A stretch of 64,000 nucleotides of DNA from Nocardia arthritidis (GTDB lineage Bacteria > Actinomycetota > Actinomycetes > Mycobacteriales > Mycobacteriaceae): assembly GCF_011801145.1 (NCBI RefSeq), contig NZ_CP046172.1, positions 5,952,001 through 6,016,000 of the forward strand, given 5' to 3'. The notes below the pieces were generated by a model. It had not been told where the DNA came from. It saw only the letters and a program-made list of their open reading frames with translations, and did no database searches. A program made the position numbers and the translations under genes. The first letter of the stretch is position 1. The number at the start of each line of letters is the position of its first letter. This document shows positions 1 to 8,318 of the stretch, piece by piece.

Positions 1-1296
1 GCGACCTGGCGCAAGGTGAATCCGGACGATCTGCTCACCATCGTGTACACCTCCGGCACCACCGGCCCGCCGAAGGGCGTCGAGCTCACCCACACGAATT
101 TCCTCGAAAACGCCCGCGTCATCGAGCAATTCGGCGGCGGCGGCCCCGACGACCGGGTGATCTCCTACCTGCCGGACGCGCATGCGGCCAACCGCTGGTT
201 CGCGCACTATCTGACGATGCAGGAGGGCGGCGAGATCACCACCGTCCCGGATTTCAAACAGGTGGCCGAGGCGCTGTCCGCCGTGCATCCGACGGTATTC
301 CTCGGCGTGCCGAGGGTGTGGGTGAAAGTCAAAGGCGCGCTGGAGGAACGGTTCGCCGCGGAGAATCCGGTCCGGCGCGCGCTCGTCCACTGGGCCATCG
401 GCGTCGGCCGCGCCCGGGTGCGCGCGCTCTCCGACGGCCGCGCACCCGGACTACGCAACCGCTTACAGTACCGTTTGGCCGATCGAATCGTGCTGTCTCC
501 CGTACTGTTCCGGCTCGGCCTCGACAAGGTCCGGATCGCGGTGACCGGATCGGTCGCCATTCCGCCCGACGTGCACGAGTTCTTCCTCGCGCTCGGACTG
601 CCGTTGTGTGAGGGGTACGGCATGACCGAATGCACCGCGGGCGCGACGCTCAACGGTCCGGACCGGGTGAAGATCGGCACCGTCGGCACGCCGCTGCCGG
701 GCGCCGAGGTGCGGCTCGCCGCGGACGGCGAGGTGCTCATCCGCGGCAAGATGGTGATGCGCGGTTACCGCAACGCGCCGGAAAAGACCGCCGAGGCAAT
801 AGATTCCGAGGGTTGGCTGCATACCGGCGATATCGGCCGCTTCGACGCCGACGGCTACCTCTCGATCATCGACCGCAAGAAGGAGCTGATCATCAACGCG
901 GCGGGCAAGAACATGTCGCCGTCGAATATCGAGAACACCGTCGCCGAGACCACTCCGCTGGCGGGCACCGTTGTCGCGATCGGCGACGAGCGCCCGTTCA
1001 ACACGGCGCTCATCCTGCTCGACCCGGAGCTGGCCGCGGCGTTCGCCGAGCGCAACGGCATCGCGGCGAACTCGGTGGCCGAGCTGGCGCGCGACCGGCG
1101 GGTGCTCGCCGCGATCGAGGACGGTGTCGCGGCGGCCAACCGCAGGCTGTCCAGGGTCGAACAGATCAGGAAGTACGCGGTGCTGCCGGACATCTGGGAA
1201 AACGGCGGCGACTATCTGACCGCCACCGGGAAGTTACGTCGTAAGCCGATCACAGCGAACTATACGGATACCATCGAGGCGCTGTACTCGAGCTAG
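1..1296 (+). CDS. Long-chain acyl-CoA ligase (AMP-forming), N-terminus outside window
   Basis: Activates a fatty acid to acyl-adenylate and then acyl-CoA. The open frame runs in from base 1, so the N-terminal part is missing and the internal Met/Val near position 16 is not the start. The visible part opens with the P-loop of the ANL superfamily (YTSGTTGPPKG), then GYGMTE (A5), the TGD motif in HTGDIGRFDADGY, IDRKKELI and a C-terminal GKLRRK containing the adenylation lysine. Sequence style is that of the FadD15/FACL6 branch of very large actinobacterial ligases. A PucR-type regulator follows after 19 bp on the same strand and is probably co-transcribed. Family is sure; chain-length preference cannot be read. 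Confidence 0.93.
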   Translation, partial: ATWRKVNPDDLLTIVYTSGTTGPPKGVELTHTNFLENARVIEQFGGGGPDDRVISYLPDAHAANRWFAHYLTMQEGGEITTVPDFKQVAEALSAVHPTVFLGVPRVWVKVKGALEERFAAENPVRRALVHWAIGVGRARVRALSDGRAPGLRNRLQYRLADRIVLSPVLFRLGLDKVRIAVTGSVAIPPDVHEFFLALGLPLCEGYGMTECTAGATLNGPDRVKIGTVGTPLPGAEVRLAADGEVLIRGKMVMRGYRNAPEKTAEAIDSEGWLHTGDIGRFDADGYLSIIDRKKELIINAAGKNMSPSNIENTVAETTPLAGTVVAIGDERPFNTALILLDPELAAAFAERNGIAANSVAELARDRRVLAAIEDGVAAANRRLSRVEQIRKYAVLPDIWENGGDYLTATGKLRRKPITANYTDTIEALYSS

Positions 1297-1315
1297 TCCG
1301 AGACTGGGGAACCAT

Positions 1316-2485
1316 ATGATGCCATCGCGGACCCGGGTGTTCGACGACCTCCACCGGCGGGCCGCCGCGATGGTCGAGGGGTTCTACACCGCGCTGCCGC
1401 CGTACCAGAAGATGCCGCAATCGCTGGTCGAGACCGATTTCGCGCGCGGAACCAAGCTGAACGTCGACCTATTCTTCGAGTATCTGCGCCGTGGCGTCGA
1501 GCCCAGCGAGGAGGACAGCAGGGAGCTGATCGAGCTGGCGATGGACCGGTTGCGCGACGGCACCCCGCTGGCCGAGGTGCTCGACCGCTACCGGCTCGGC
1601 GCGGCCTTCCTCTGGGAGCGGCTGCGTTCGGTGGCGACGCCGAGCGAGCGCGAGCTGATGCTCGACGTATCGGTGGCGCTGTTGAAGTACGTGACGCTGA
1701 TCATCACCCGGATCTCGACGGCCGCCTCCCAGCGCGTGCACGATCCGCGCTGGGATCTGCTGGAGCGCCGCCGCGGCATCGCCGACGCGCTGCTGTCCGG
1801 CCAGGATCCGGTGGAGTGGGTGAACGATCCGGTGATCCCGGTGGCCGATGCCTTCCTCGTCGCGGTGTTCCGGCTGGCGGGCACGCGCGGCGGGCCCGCA
1901 TCGGCGCTGCGGCACCGGGTGGAGGCGATTCCCGGCGTCTTCCTGCGGCTGGACGCGGGCGGTTGGACCGCGCTCATCCCACTGCAGCCCGGCGACGACG
2001 GCACCGCGACCGAGGCCGCGCTGCTCGGACGCCTGCCCGCGGCGCAGGCCGGGCCGCCGCCCTACTGGGTCGGCGTCGGCGCCGCGCATACCCGCGAGTC
2101 GATTCCGGTGATGTTCGACGAGGCACGGGTGCTCGCCGAGCTGGGCCGCTGCCTGGCCCATCGAGAAGTGTTGTGCCGCAGGCAACATCTACAGTTCGAG
2201 TACACGGTCGCGGTGAGCGATGCGGCCCGGCCCGGACTGGCCGCGGTGCTCGCGCCGCTCGATGCCCAGCCGCTGCTGGCGGAGACGCTGGAGGTGTTCG
2301 TCGACAGCGGATTCAACCAGCTGGCCACCGCGCGGCAGCTGAACGTGCACCGCAACACCGTCACCTATCGGCTGTCGCGGGTGCACGAGCTCACCGGACT
2401 CGATCCGCACCGCCCCGCCGACGCGATGACGCTCTCCGCGGCCCGGCTCGCCCGGCGGTTGGAGTCCGCCGATTTCGCCCCCTAG
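1316..2485 (+). CDS. PucR/CdaR-type transcriptional regulator
   Basis: Predicted DNA-binding regulator of 389 residues. The C-terminal ~60 residues carry the PucR-type helix-turn-helix (FNQLATARQLNVHRNTVTYR), while the first ~150 residues form a helical region of the RsbT-rd/PucR N-terminal type (FYTALPPYQ, LDRYRLGAAFLWERL). The middle resembles a GGDEF-like CdaR domain without catalytic residues. ATG at 1316 was chosen; a second in-frame ATG follows directly at 1319. It lies 19 bp behind the acyl-CoA ligase, so control of fatty-acid activation or of its own operon is a reasonable inference. The target is not visible in the sequence. Confidence 0.85.
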   Translation: MMPSRTRVFDDLHRRAAAMVEGFYTALPPYQKMPQSLVETDFARGTKLNVDLFFEYLRRGVEPSEEDSRELIELAMDRLRDGTPLAEVLDRYRLGAAFLWERLRSVATPSERELMLDVSVALLKYVTLIITRISTAASQRVHDPRWDLLERRRGIADALLSGQDPVEWVNDPVIPVADAFLVAVFRLAGTRGGPASALRHRVEAIPGVFLRLDAGGWTALIPLQPGDDGTATEAALLGRLPAAQAGPPPYWVGVGAAHTRESIPVMFDEARVLAELGRCLAHREVLCRRQHLQFEYTVAVSDAARPGLAAVLAPLDAQPLLAETLEVFVDSGFNQLATARQLNVHRNTVTYRLSRVHELTGLDPHRPADAMTLSAARLARRLESADFAP

Positions 2486-3182
2486 AACTCGCCGGCCGCT
2501 CGAGCATATTGAGCAAAAAGGCGAAAACGAGAAATTGCTGGTCCCGGTTAAAACCATCCAGATGGAAATAAAGTTGCACCAGGCATTTCATCGATCGACA
2601 CCAGCCAACGGCCCGATGATTGCGGACCACAAGCGGATCCAGGCATCCATTATGTCCATTTCAACCGATTTGTCTGGTTTGCTGGTGACCCGGAGCCGGT
2701 CACACCCGCAGATCACGGGACCATCGCAGCTGGTCAAAGCAACAACACCGACCTCGGCTCACAACAGCTAGCCGACCAGCAGTTTCGACTGCGAGCCACC
2801 TCACTTTTATGGGCCCGCGCCTGTAACGTTTCGGTATAGCTATGATGAATTTCAGGTGAGGTGCACCACTGATTTCAGCACACTTTCAGCTAACTTAATA
2901 AGCCTCGCTTCACATCTTTGCAGGCCACGGCGTTGCGGCAGACCATTCGGTCGGTCCCGGCGCCGTTTTCCTCGTTTGCGGTGTAAATACCGGTGACTCA
3001 CCTCACCGTCACATAACGCTTTGAAATCTCTTATGGTTTTCTCATTCCGAACCAGACGACGACGTCCCGGGGTTGAACCCGACCGCAGCCCCGCTTCTCG
3101 GATGTGAAAAAAACTGTCACTATTTTCGGATCGGTAATCCGGACTCTGCAAAGAATTACCGATGGGCAGCTGAAGGTGCGTC
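2486..3182. other. Long intergenic region, relatively AT-rich
   Basis: About 700 bp without a convincing gene. Base composition is clearly less GC-rich than both neighbours and the short open frames here (2535-2771 plus, 2852-3193 minus) have no recognisable domain and no codon bias of the host. It must hold the promoter of the condensation-domain operon starting at 3183; an inverted repeat at 3130-3163 lies in the leader. Low GC may mark acquired DNA or an extended regulatory region. Confidence 0.6.
3130..3163. promoter_or_regulatory. Inverted repeat in leader of condensation operon
   Basis: ATCGGTAAT at 3130-3138 and its exact complement ATTACCGAT at 3155-3163, separated by 16 nt, end 19 nt before the ATG at 3183. 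The arms are AT-containing and symmetrical, as in operators, and could alternatively form a weak leader hairpin. A ribosome site GAAGGTG lies between the repeat and the start codon. No regulator can be assigned. Confidence 0.4.
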
Positions 3183-4661
3183 ATGGAATTCATCGAACTG
3201 GCCGACTACCCCTTGTCGGCCGGCCACGTCATCGAGTGGCAGCCGACCGCCCGCAGGCACTGGGCGGACTGGCCGCGCGACAACAGGGCGGTGTCCTACA
3301 ACCACGAGCATCATCTGCGAGATGCCTTGGAGCACAGCAGAATTCGAGATCAACGACACTACTGGCTGGGCCACGCGTTCCGCATCGACGGTCCGCTGGA
3401 CCCGCAGGCGTGGCGCGGTGCGCTCGACGCCTGGATCGACCGGCACGAGGGCCTGCGCAGCCACGTCACCATCGAGGGCGGCAAACCGGCGCGCTACACC
3501 CTCCCGCCCGGTGAGATCCGGGTGCATGCCGTCGACGCCGGACGGCCGACCTCGACCATCTCCACCTATCACCTGGTACAGGGCCTGCTGGACCAGGGCA
3601 CCGCACCGAGCCGGTGGCCGGCCTACGTCTGCGTCACCATCGCCAACCGCGGCGGTTTCACCGTGGTCATCGCCGCCGACCACTCCATCCTGGACGGCTA
3701 TTCGACCATCACCATCGGCAGCGAGCTGCGACAGTTCTACGCCGCCGCACTCGACCCGAAATGCCAACCGCCGCAATCGAACCCGGGTAGTTACCTGGAC
3801 TTCTGCGACCAGGAGCGCAGCAGCGCCGACGCCGCGACCGTCGACACCGACGGCGTGCGGACCTGGCAGGAATTCCTGTCCGACGCCAGGACCGCGGGCG
3901 AATCCGACGCGACCACCGGGCCGCTCGCGCCCACCGCGCCGCTGAGCCGGGTGGCCGCCCGGCCCATCCAGCTCGGCGCGGGCGAACAGCAACCGACCCG
4001 GCTGATGCAGCGCAACCTCACCATCGAGGTGCTCGATGCCGACGGCGCCGACGCCGCATCGGCCGCCGCCCGGGAAAAGCGGCAGGGCCTGTTCCCCGTG
4101 CTGCTCGCCGCATTCGCCGCCGCCACAACGGAATACGGTGCGGGCCGGGACTTCCGGACCGTCATCCCGCTGCACACCCGCAGCGAGCAACAGTGGGCCG
4201 ATACGCTCGGCTGGTTCGTCGGCCTCGCGCCGTTCCAGCTCGACACCGCCGCCGCGCGCGGCATCGCCGAGCTGATCGGACCCGCCGGCGAGGAACTGCG
4301 CCGCGTTCGCACCGCGGCGACGGTGCCGTTCGGCCGGGTCTGCGAACTGCTGCAGGCGCGCCCGCGCATCTCGTTCATGGTGTCCTACATGGACGTTCGC
4401 GCCCTCCCGCTGTCGGACACCTGGGTCGAGACCGATACCAGATGGCTGCGCAGCCGCAATGTGTCGGATAACGAATTCTTCTTCTGGTTCATCCGCACAC
4501 CGTCGGGCGTCACGCTCAACACGCGTTACCCCGGCACCACCCGGGCCACCCGCGATATCCACCGCCACGTGCTGCGGATGCGGGATCTGCTCGCCGAATT
4601 CGTCCGCTACGGGGACGCCGCCATCCGTCCGATCGAAGGAGCGCCGCTGTCATGGAAATGA
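3183..4661 (+). CDS. PapA-like condensation-domain acyltransferase 1
   Basis: Stand-alone condensation/acyltransferase of 492 residues that should move an acyl group from a CoA or carrier thioester to a hydroxyl or amine. The catalytic HxxxDG is present as DHSILDG near residue 172; GWFVGLAPF corresponds to the DFGWG-type solvent-channel motif and SYMDVR is a typical late PapA signature. Length matches mycobacterial PapA proteins (about 450-510), which esterify trehalose lipids. First gene of a three-gene run: its stop overlaps the next start by 10 nt. Start supported by GAAGGTG five nt upstream. Acceptor and donor are unknown; NRPS-like peptide-bond formation cannot be excluded. Confidence 0.85.
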   Translation: MEFIELADYPLSAGHVIEWQPTARRHWADWPRDNRAVSYNHEHHLRDALEHSRIRDQRHYWLGHAFRIDGPLDPQAWRGALDAWIDRHEGLRSHVTIEGGKPARYTLPPGEIRVHAVDAGRPTSTISTYHLVQGLLDQGTAPSRWPAYVCVTIANRGGFTVVIAADHSILDGYSTITIGSELRQFYAAALDPKCQPPQSNPGSYLDFCDQERSSADAATVDTDGVRTWQEFLSDARTAGESDATTGPLAPTAPLSRVAARPIQLGAGEQQPTRLMQRNLTIEVLDADGADAASAAAREKRQGLFPVLLAAFAAATTEYGAGRDFRTVIPLHTRSEQQWADTLGWFVGLAPFQLDTAAARGIAELIGPAGEELRRVRTAATVPFGRVCELLQARPRISFMVSYMDVRALPLSDTWVETDTRWLRSRNVSDNEFFFWFIRTPSGVTLNTRYPGTTRATRDIHRHVLRMRDLLAEFVRYGDAAIRPIEGAPLSWK

Positions 4662-6121
4662 CCCTCACCGAAGACTGGCTGCCGAAACCCGGTGCGCTGG
4701 TTGAGTTCTCGCCGACCGCCGCCACCCTTTCCGCGGTCGCGGACGCCGAACCCTCTTCCGTACCACCGACTTTCCTGCAGGAGTCGCATATCCGCCGCTG
4801 GGCCGACCGGCGCTACGGTGACAACCCGCTCGCCTCCGAGCTCGGGCTGTGCTTCACCGTCGCGACGCCGCTGGACCCGGAGGCGCTGCGCAAGACCTTC
4901 ACCACCTTCCTGCGCAGGCATGAAACCCTGCGCTCCTGGTTCGATCTCGACGAGACCGGCGGCCGCTTCGCCGTCACCCGGCATCTGCTCGGCGCGGACG
5001 AGGTCGACCTGGTCACCACCTACGGCGGCAGCTTCGCCTCGGGTGAGGAACTGCGCGACACCCTGATCGCCAGGTTCCGCTCGGCCGCCGATCCGACCCG
5101 CTGGCCCGCGTTCTTCTGCGGCGCCATCGATCACGGGCCGGATGGCTTCACCCTGCTCTACAGCATCGATCACGCGTTCAGCGACGGACTTTCGCTGGTC
5201 GGGGCGATCTTCGAACTGCACGGCATCTACGCCGCGTACGCGGCGGGACAGGAGCCGCCGCTGCTGCCGGTGGGCAGCTACGTGGAATTCGCGAAGGCCG
5301 AGCGGGCCGCCGTCGCGGCGGGTTCGCCGGAGCTGGACCGGATCGCGGCCATGATCGCCGACAATGCCGAACGGGTGCGCCCGCTGCCCATCGACCTCGG
5401 TCTGGCGCCGGGCGAGGCGGTCGACAGCCGCGGCATCAAGGTCGATCTGCTCGACGCGGCCGAATGCGAACAGTTCGCCACCGCGTGCAAGAACGCGGGC
5501 GGCTCGTTCTCCTCGGGCCTGTTCGCCGCGATCGCGCTGGCGGAGCTCTCGCTCACCGGACGCGCGCACTACCTCGCCCTGAATGTGGTCGGCACCCGCA
5601 AGGAGCCGAAATACCAACTGGCCCAAGGCTGGTTCATCAACCTGCTGCCGATCTACTTCGAACTCGACCGCACCGAACAGTTCTCCGCGCTGATCGGCCG
5701 GGCCGGCTTCGCACTGGACTGGGTGAAGCCGCTGTCCGATGTGCCGATCCACGCCGCGCTGTCCAGGGCCGCCGAACTGACCGCCGCCAAGGTGCCGCCG
5801 ACCACCGAATGGCCGTGGATCTCCTATATGGACGTGCGCGCCATTTCCGGTGCGGCACTGGAGAATGCGCTGCCGGGCGTCAGCGGTATCAACGGGCTCG
5901 GCTCGCGCAGCAAGATCGGGCAGACCTCGCCGGTGTGGTTCAGCCGCGAACTGGACCGGCTGCACGTCACCATGATGTATCCGGACACCGAGGCCGCGCA
6001 CGCCTCCGCGACGCGCTACCTCGACCGGGTGCGGGAGACGCTGCGCACGGTGGCCGCCATCGGCGACTTCACCGCGAGCGCGCCCGAGGATTCGGCACTT
6101 TCGACCGTACAGGGGCCGTGA
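4652..6121 (+). CDS. PapA-like condensation-domain acyltransferase 2
   Basis: Second member of the coupled trio, 489 residues. The catalytic motif is DHAFSDG near residue 174, followed by QGWFINLLPI and SYMDVRAIS, the same landmarks as in the flanking genes. The reading frame starts inside the last codons of the upstream gene (10-nt overlap) and its TGA overlaps the next ATG by one base (TGATG), so the three proteins are almost certainly made in a coupled way. A HxxxDG-type acyltransferase acting on a lipid or sugar acceptor is the safest description. Differences between the three copies are large, so they probably acylate different positions or use different donors rather than being recent duplicates. 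Confidence 0.85.
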   Translation: MEMTLTEDWLPKPGALVEFSPTAATLSAVADAEPSSVPPTFLQESHIRRWADRRYGDNPLASELGLCFTVATPLDPEALRKTFTTFLRRHETLRSWFDLDETGGRFAVTRHLLGADEVDLVTTYGGSFASGEELRDTLIARFRSAADPTRWPAFFCGAIDHGPDGFTLLYSIDHAFSDGLSLVGAIFELHGIYAAYAAGQEPPLLPVGSYVEFAKAERAAVAAGSPELDRIAAMIADNAERVRPLPIDLGLAPGEAVDSRGIKVDLLDAAECEQFATACKNAGGSFSSGLFAAIALAELSLTGRAHYLALNVVGTRKEPKYQLAQGWFINLLPIYFELDRTEQFSALIGRAGFALDWVKPLSDVPIHAALSRAAELTAAKVPPTTEWPWISYMDVRAISGAALENALPGVSGINGLGSRSKIGQTSPVWFSRELDRLHVTMMYPDTEAAHASATRYLDRVRETLRTVAAIGDFTASAPEDSALSTVQGP

Positions 6122-7485
6122 TGCGTCTGCTATTCCTCGATCACCTCGATCCCGAACCCGGAAAACTGTTGGAGTGGACCGCGATCGCCGATCCCGGCCC
6201 GGCCTTCGACCCGACACCGCCCACCTCGAACCAGGCCATCCACCTGAGTTCCGGCGCGCCGACCAATTGGCTCGCGGCACAGTTCGAGGTGGCCGGGCCG
6301 ATCGACGAGGCCGCGCTGGAGGCGGCGTTCACGGCCTGGATTCCGCGGCACGACGCGCTGCACTGCTGCTTCGCCGAGCCGGCGGGCGGCGGTCCGGTCG
6401 CGGTACATCTGGTGTCGGACACCGACATTCGGCTGGAACGCCGGGCGCCGGTGGCCGCGGATTCCACCGCGGAACTGCGCGCACTGCTCGGCGCGCGGCT
6501 GGACGCGGCATGCGATCCGTTCCGCTTCCCGCCGTATTTCCTCGGCGCGGTCAGCAGGCCCGAAATATCCACCGTGATAGTCGGTTTCGACCACGCCATC
6601 TGCGATGCCTGGTCGATCACCATCGCCGTCACCGAACTGGACGAGCTCTACCGGGCGGCGCTGGACGAGGGTGATACGGCGCGGGTCGCGCTGCCGGAGG
6701 CCGGGAGTTTCCTGTGCTATTCGGGCCGGGAGGCGGCCGTCCCGTCGGCGACGACGGGACCGCTGATCCGCGGCTGGCGGGATTTCCTGCGCGAGGCGGG
6801 CGACGACCTGCCGCATTTCCCAGTGGATTTGGGGATTCCGGCCGGTTCGCGGGCGCCGTTCGGCGGCGATGTCCGGCCGCTGCTCGGACCGACGGCCACC
6901 GATGCGCTGCACCGGCGGGCGCGGGCGGCCGGTCATTCCCTGTTCGCCGCACTGCTGGCGCCGGTGGCGCTGGCCGCCGCCGAATTGGGCGGCGGCGCGG
7001 CGACGGATCTGGTATTCCCGGTGCACACCCGCCGAGAACCACGGCATCACAACACCTTTGGTTGGCTCGTCGCGAACGCGCCCGCGCGCGTCCCGGCCGC
7101 GAAGGATTTCGCGACCACCGTGGCGGGCGCCGACGCGGCCATCCGGAACGGGCAGCGGCTCGCCCATGTGCCCGCCACCCAGGTGCTCGCCGCACTCGGT
7201 CCGGAACTGCGGCGCACCAGGCACGACCTGTTCAGCGTCTCGTACACCGACTACCGCCACCTGCCGGGTGGTTCGCGCTGCGACACCACCCGCACCCGGC
7301 CGCGCAATCCGGTGCAGTTCAGCCGTAGCGCGTCGCTGGACGATGTCCAGCTCTGGTTCACCCGCACCGACGACGGCCTGTCGCTGCGGACCCGGTTCCC
7401 GGACACCCCCACCGCACGGCCCCTGGTCACGGACTTCCTGGACCGGGTGGCGAAGACCCTGGTCGGCGCGGCCCAGGGCGGGTAA
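6121..7485 (+). CDS. PapA-like condensation-domain acyltransferase 3 (HxxxDA variant)
   Basis: Third coupled acyltransferase, 454 residues. The start ATG at 6121 shares one base with the upstream stop; a longer in-frame reading upstream overlaps a real gene and was rejected. The active-site motif reads DHAICDAWS, keeping His and Asp but with Ala in place of the usual Gly. NTFGWLVANAP and SYTDYR match the later motifs of its two neighbours. Shorter than them by about 35 residues. The Gly-to-Ala change could alter activity; His remains, so the protein is probably still catalytic. Followed by a strong 16-bp inverted repeat at 7535-7574 that likely ends the operon. Confidence 0.83.
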   Translation: MRLLFLDHLDPEPGKLLEWTAIADPGPAFDPTPPTSNQAIHLSSGAPTNWLAAQFEVAGPIDEAALEAAFTAWIPRHDALHCCFAEPAGGGPVAVHLVSDTDIRLERRAPVAADSTAELRALLGARLDAACDPFRFPPYFLGAVSRPEISTVIVGFDHAICDAWSITIAVTELDELYRAALDEGDTARVALPEAGSFLCYSGREAAVPSATTGPLIRGWRDFLREAGDDLPHFPVDLGIPAGSRAPFGGDVRPLLGPTATDALHRRARAAGHSLFAALLAPVALAAAELGGGAATDLVFPVHTRREPRHHNTFGWLVANAPARVPAAKDFATTVAGADAAIRNGQRLAHVPATQVLAALGPELRRTRHDLFSVSYTDYRHLPGGSRCDTTRTRPRNPVQFSRSASLDDVQLWFTRTDDGLSLRTRFPDTPTARPLVTDFLDRVAKTLVGAAQGG

Positions 7486-7534
7486 GTACAGCAGTTTCGC
7501 CACCGGAGTCGTTGCCGCTCAACCCGTTCGCCAT

Positions 7535-7574
7535 AAAATTGCCCACCGGGAAACATTGCCCGGTGGGCAATTTT
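7535..7574. terminator. Perfect 16-bp inverted repeat, probable bidirectional terminator
   Basis: AAAATTGCCCACCGGG at 7535-7550 is exactly repeated in inverse at 7559-7574, with an 8-nt loop. On the plus strand the stem ends in a TTTT run, as in an intrinsic terminator, 50 bp behind the condensation operon. It also lies only 16 nt before the ATG of the next TetR gene, so a second role as an autoregulatory operator or part of its promoter is possible. Confidence 0.6.
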
Positions 7575-7590
7575 CTGTCATGCTCGTGTC

Positions 7591-8205
7591 ATGGCAGAGG
7601 AGAAGCTCGGACTCCGCGAACGCAAGAAGCTCGATACCCGAAAGGCGTTGAGCGACGCGGCATTCGAGTTGATCTTCGAGCGCGGGTTGGACAATGTGGT
7701 CCGGGAGGACATCGCGGCCAGGGCGGGCGTATCGGTGCGCACGTTCAACAACTACTTCAACGGAAAATTCGATGCGCTGGCCTATCGTCAAATCGAACGC
7801 ATACAGCGCACCGTGAAGGTGCTGCGCGCCCGCCCGGCGGACGAGCCGATCTGGACCGCGATCACCGCGGCGGTGCTGGAGCCACTGGAGAACGACGGGC
7901 TGAGGTACGCGCCGGTGCCGACCCCGGGACATCTGGCCGAGGTACGCAAGTTCGCGACTCAGCCCGAGATCCAGGGCGCCTTCTTCGGATCCGAGGTCTT
8001 CGGCGATCTCATCGCGGCCATCGCCGAACGAACGGGCACCGACCCGGTGCACGATCTGTATCCGCGCCTGGTCGTCGGCACGGTGCACTCCGCCTACAGC
8101 GCCGCCATGCACGTCTACATACACGCCGATCCCCCGATGTCGATAATTCCGCTACTGGAACAGGCATTCGAGGCGATCGCCGACGGTCTACCCGCTCCGC
8201 GATGA
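7591..8205 (+). CDS. TetR-family regulator of the adjacent FAD monooxygenase
   Basis: 204-residue repressor. The N-terminal helix-turn-helix is clear (IAARAGVSVRTFNNYFNGKFDALA, split here: the recognition part is VSVRTFNNYF). The remaining ~150 residues are the variable ligand-binding domain; several of its stretches (FATQPEIQGAFFGS) resemble TetR proteins with C-terminal domain of the MftR type. It is transcribed in the same direction as the monooxygenase that starts 110 bp later, and that spacer contains two palindromic sites that look like TetR operators. Start ATG at 7591 has no good ribosome site, so the mRNA may be leaderless. Confidence 0.87.
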   Translation: MAEEKLGLRERKKLDTRKALSDAAFELIFERGLDNVVREDIAARAGVSVRTFNNYFNGKFDALAYRQIERIQRTVKVLRARPADEPIWTAITAAVLEPLENDGLRYAPVPTPGHLAEVRKFATQPEIQGAFFGSEVFGDLIAAIAERTGTDPVHDLYPRLVVGTVHSAYSAAMHVYIHADPPMSIIPLLEQAFEAIADGLPAPR

Positions 8206-8219
8206 CGCGGACCGCGTAA

Positions 8220-8318
8220 CCGAAACACCAAGAACGACAAGGGGTTTACCTTGTCGTGCCGGTAAACGGGGCAGTCAGCTCCGAAACACCAAGTGAGACA
8301 AGAGGTGTCTTTGTCATG
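8220..8318 (+). promoter_or_regulatory. Duplicated leader with two palindromic operator candidates
   Basis: CCGAAACACCAAG occurs at 8220-8232 and again at 8281-8293. Copy 1 continues into ACGACAAGG (8234-8242), a 6-nt centre and CCTTGTCGT (8249-8257), a perfect 9-bp palindrome; copy 2 has the degraded form GACAAGA-N5-CTTTGTC. Each copy ends at a start codon: GTG at 8256 and ATG at 8316, in the same frame. The palindromes have the size of TetR operators and sit just before the monooxygenase. Confidence 0.6.

Noticed and set aside
2535..2771. Small plus-strand open frame in the AT-rich gap
   Set aside because: No ribosome site, no domain and no codon bias like its neighbours.
2852..3193. Small minus-strand open frame
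   Set aside because: Overlaps the first acyltransferase start antisense and has no recognisable motif.
5464..6120. N-terminal extension of the third acyltransferase
   Set aside because: Overlaps the second acyltransferase completely; ATG at 6121 fits the TGATG coupling.
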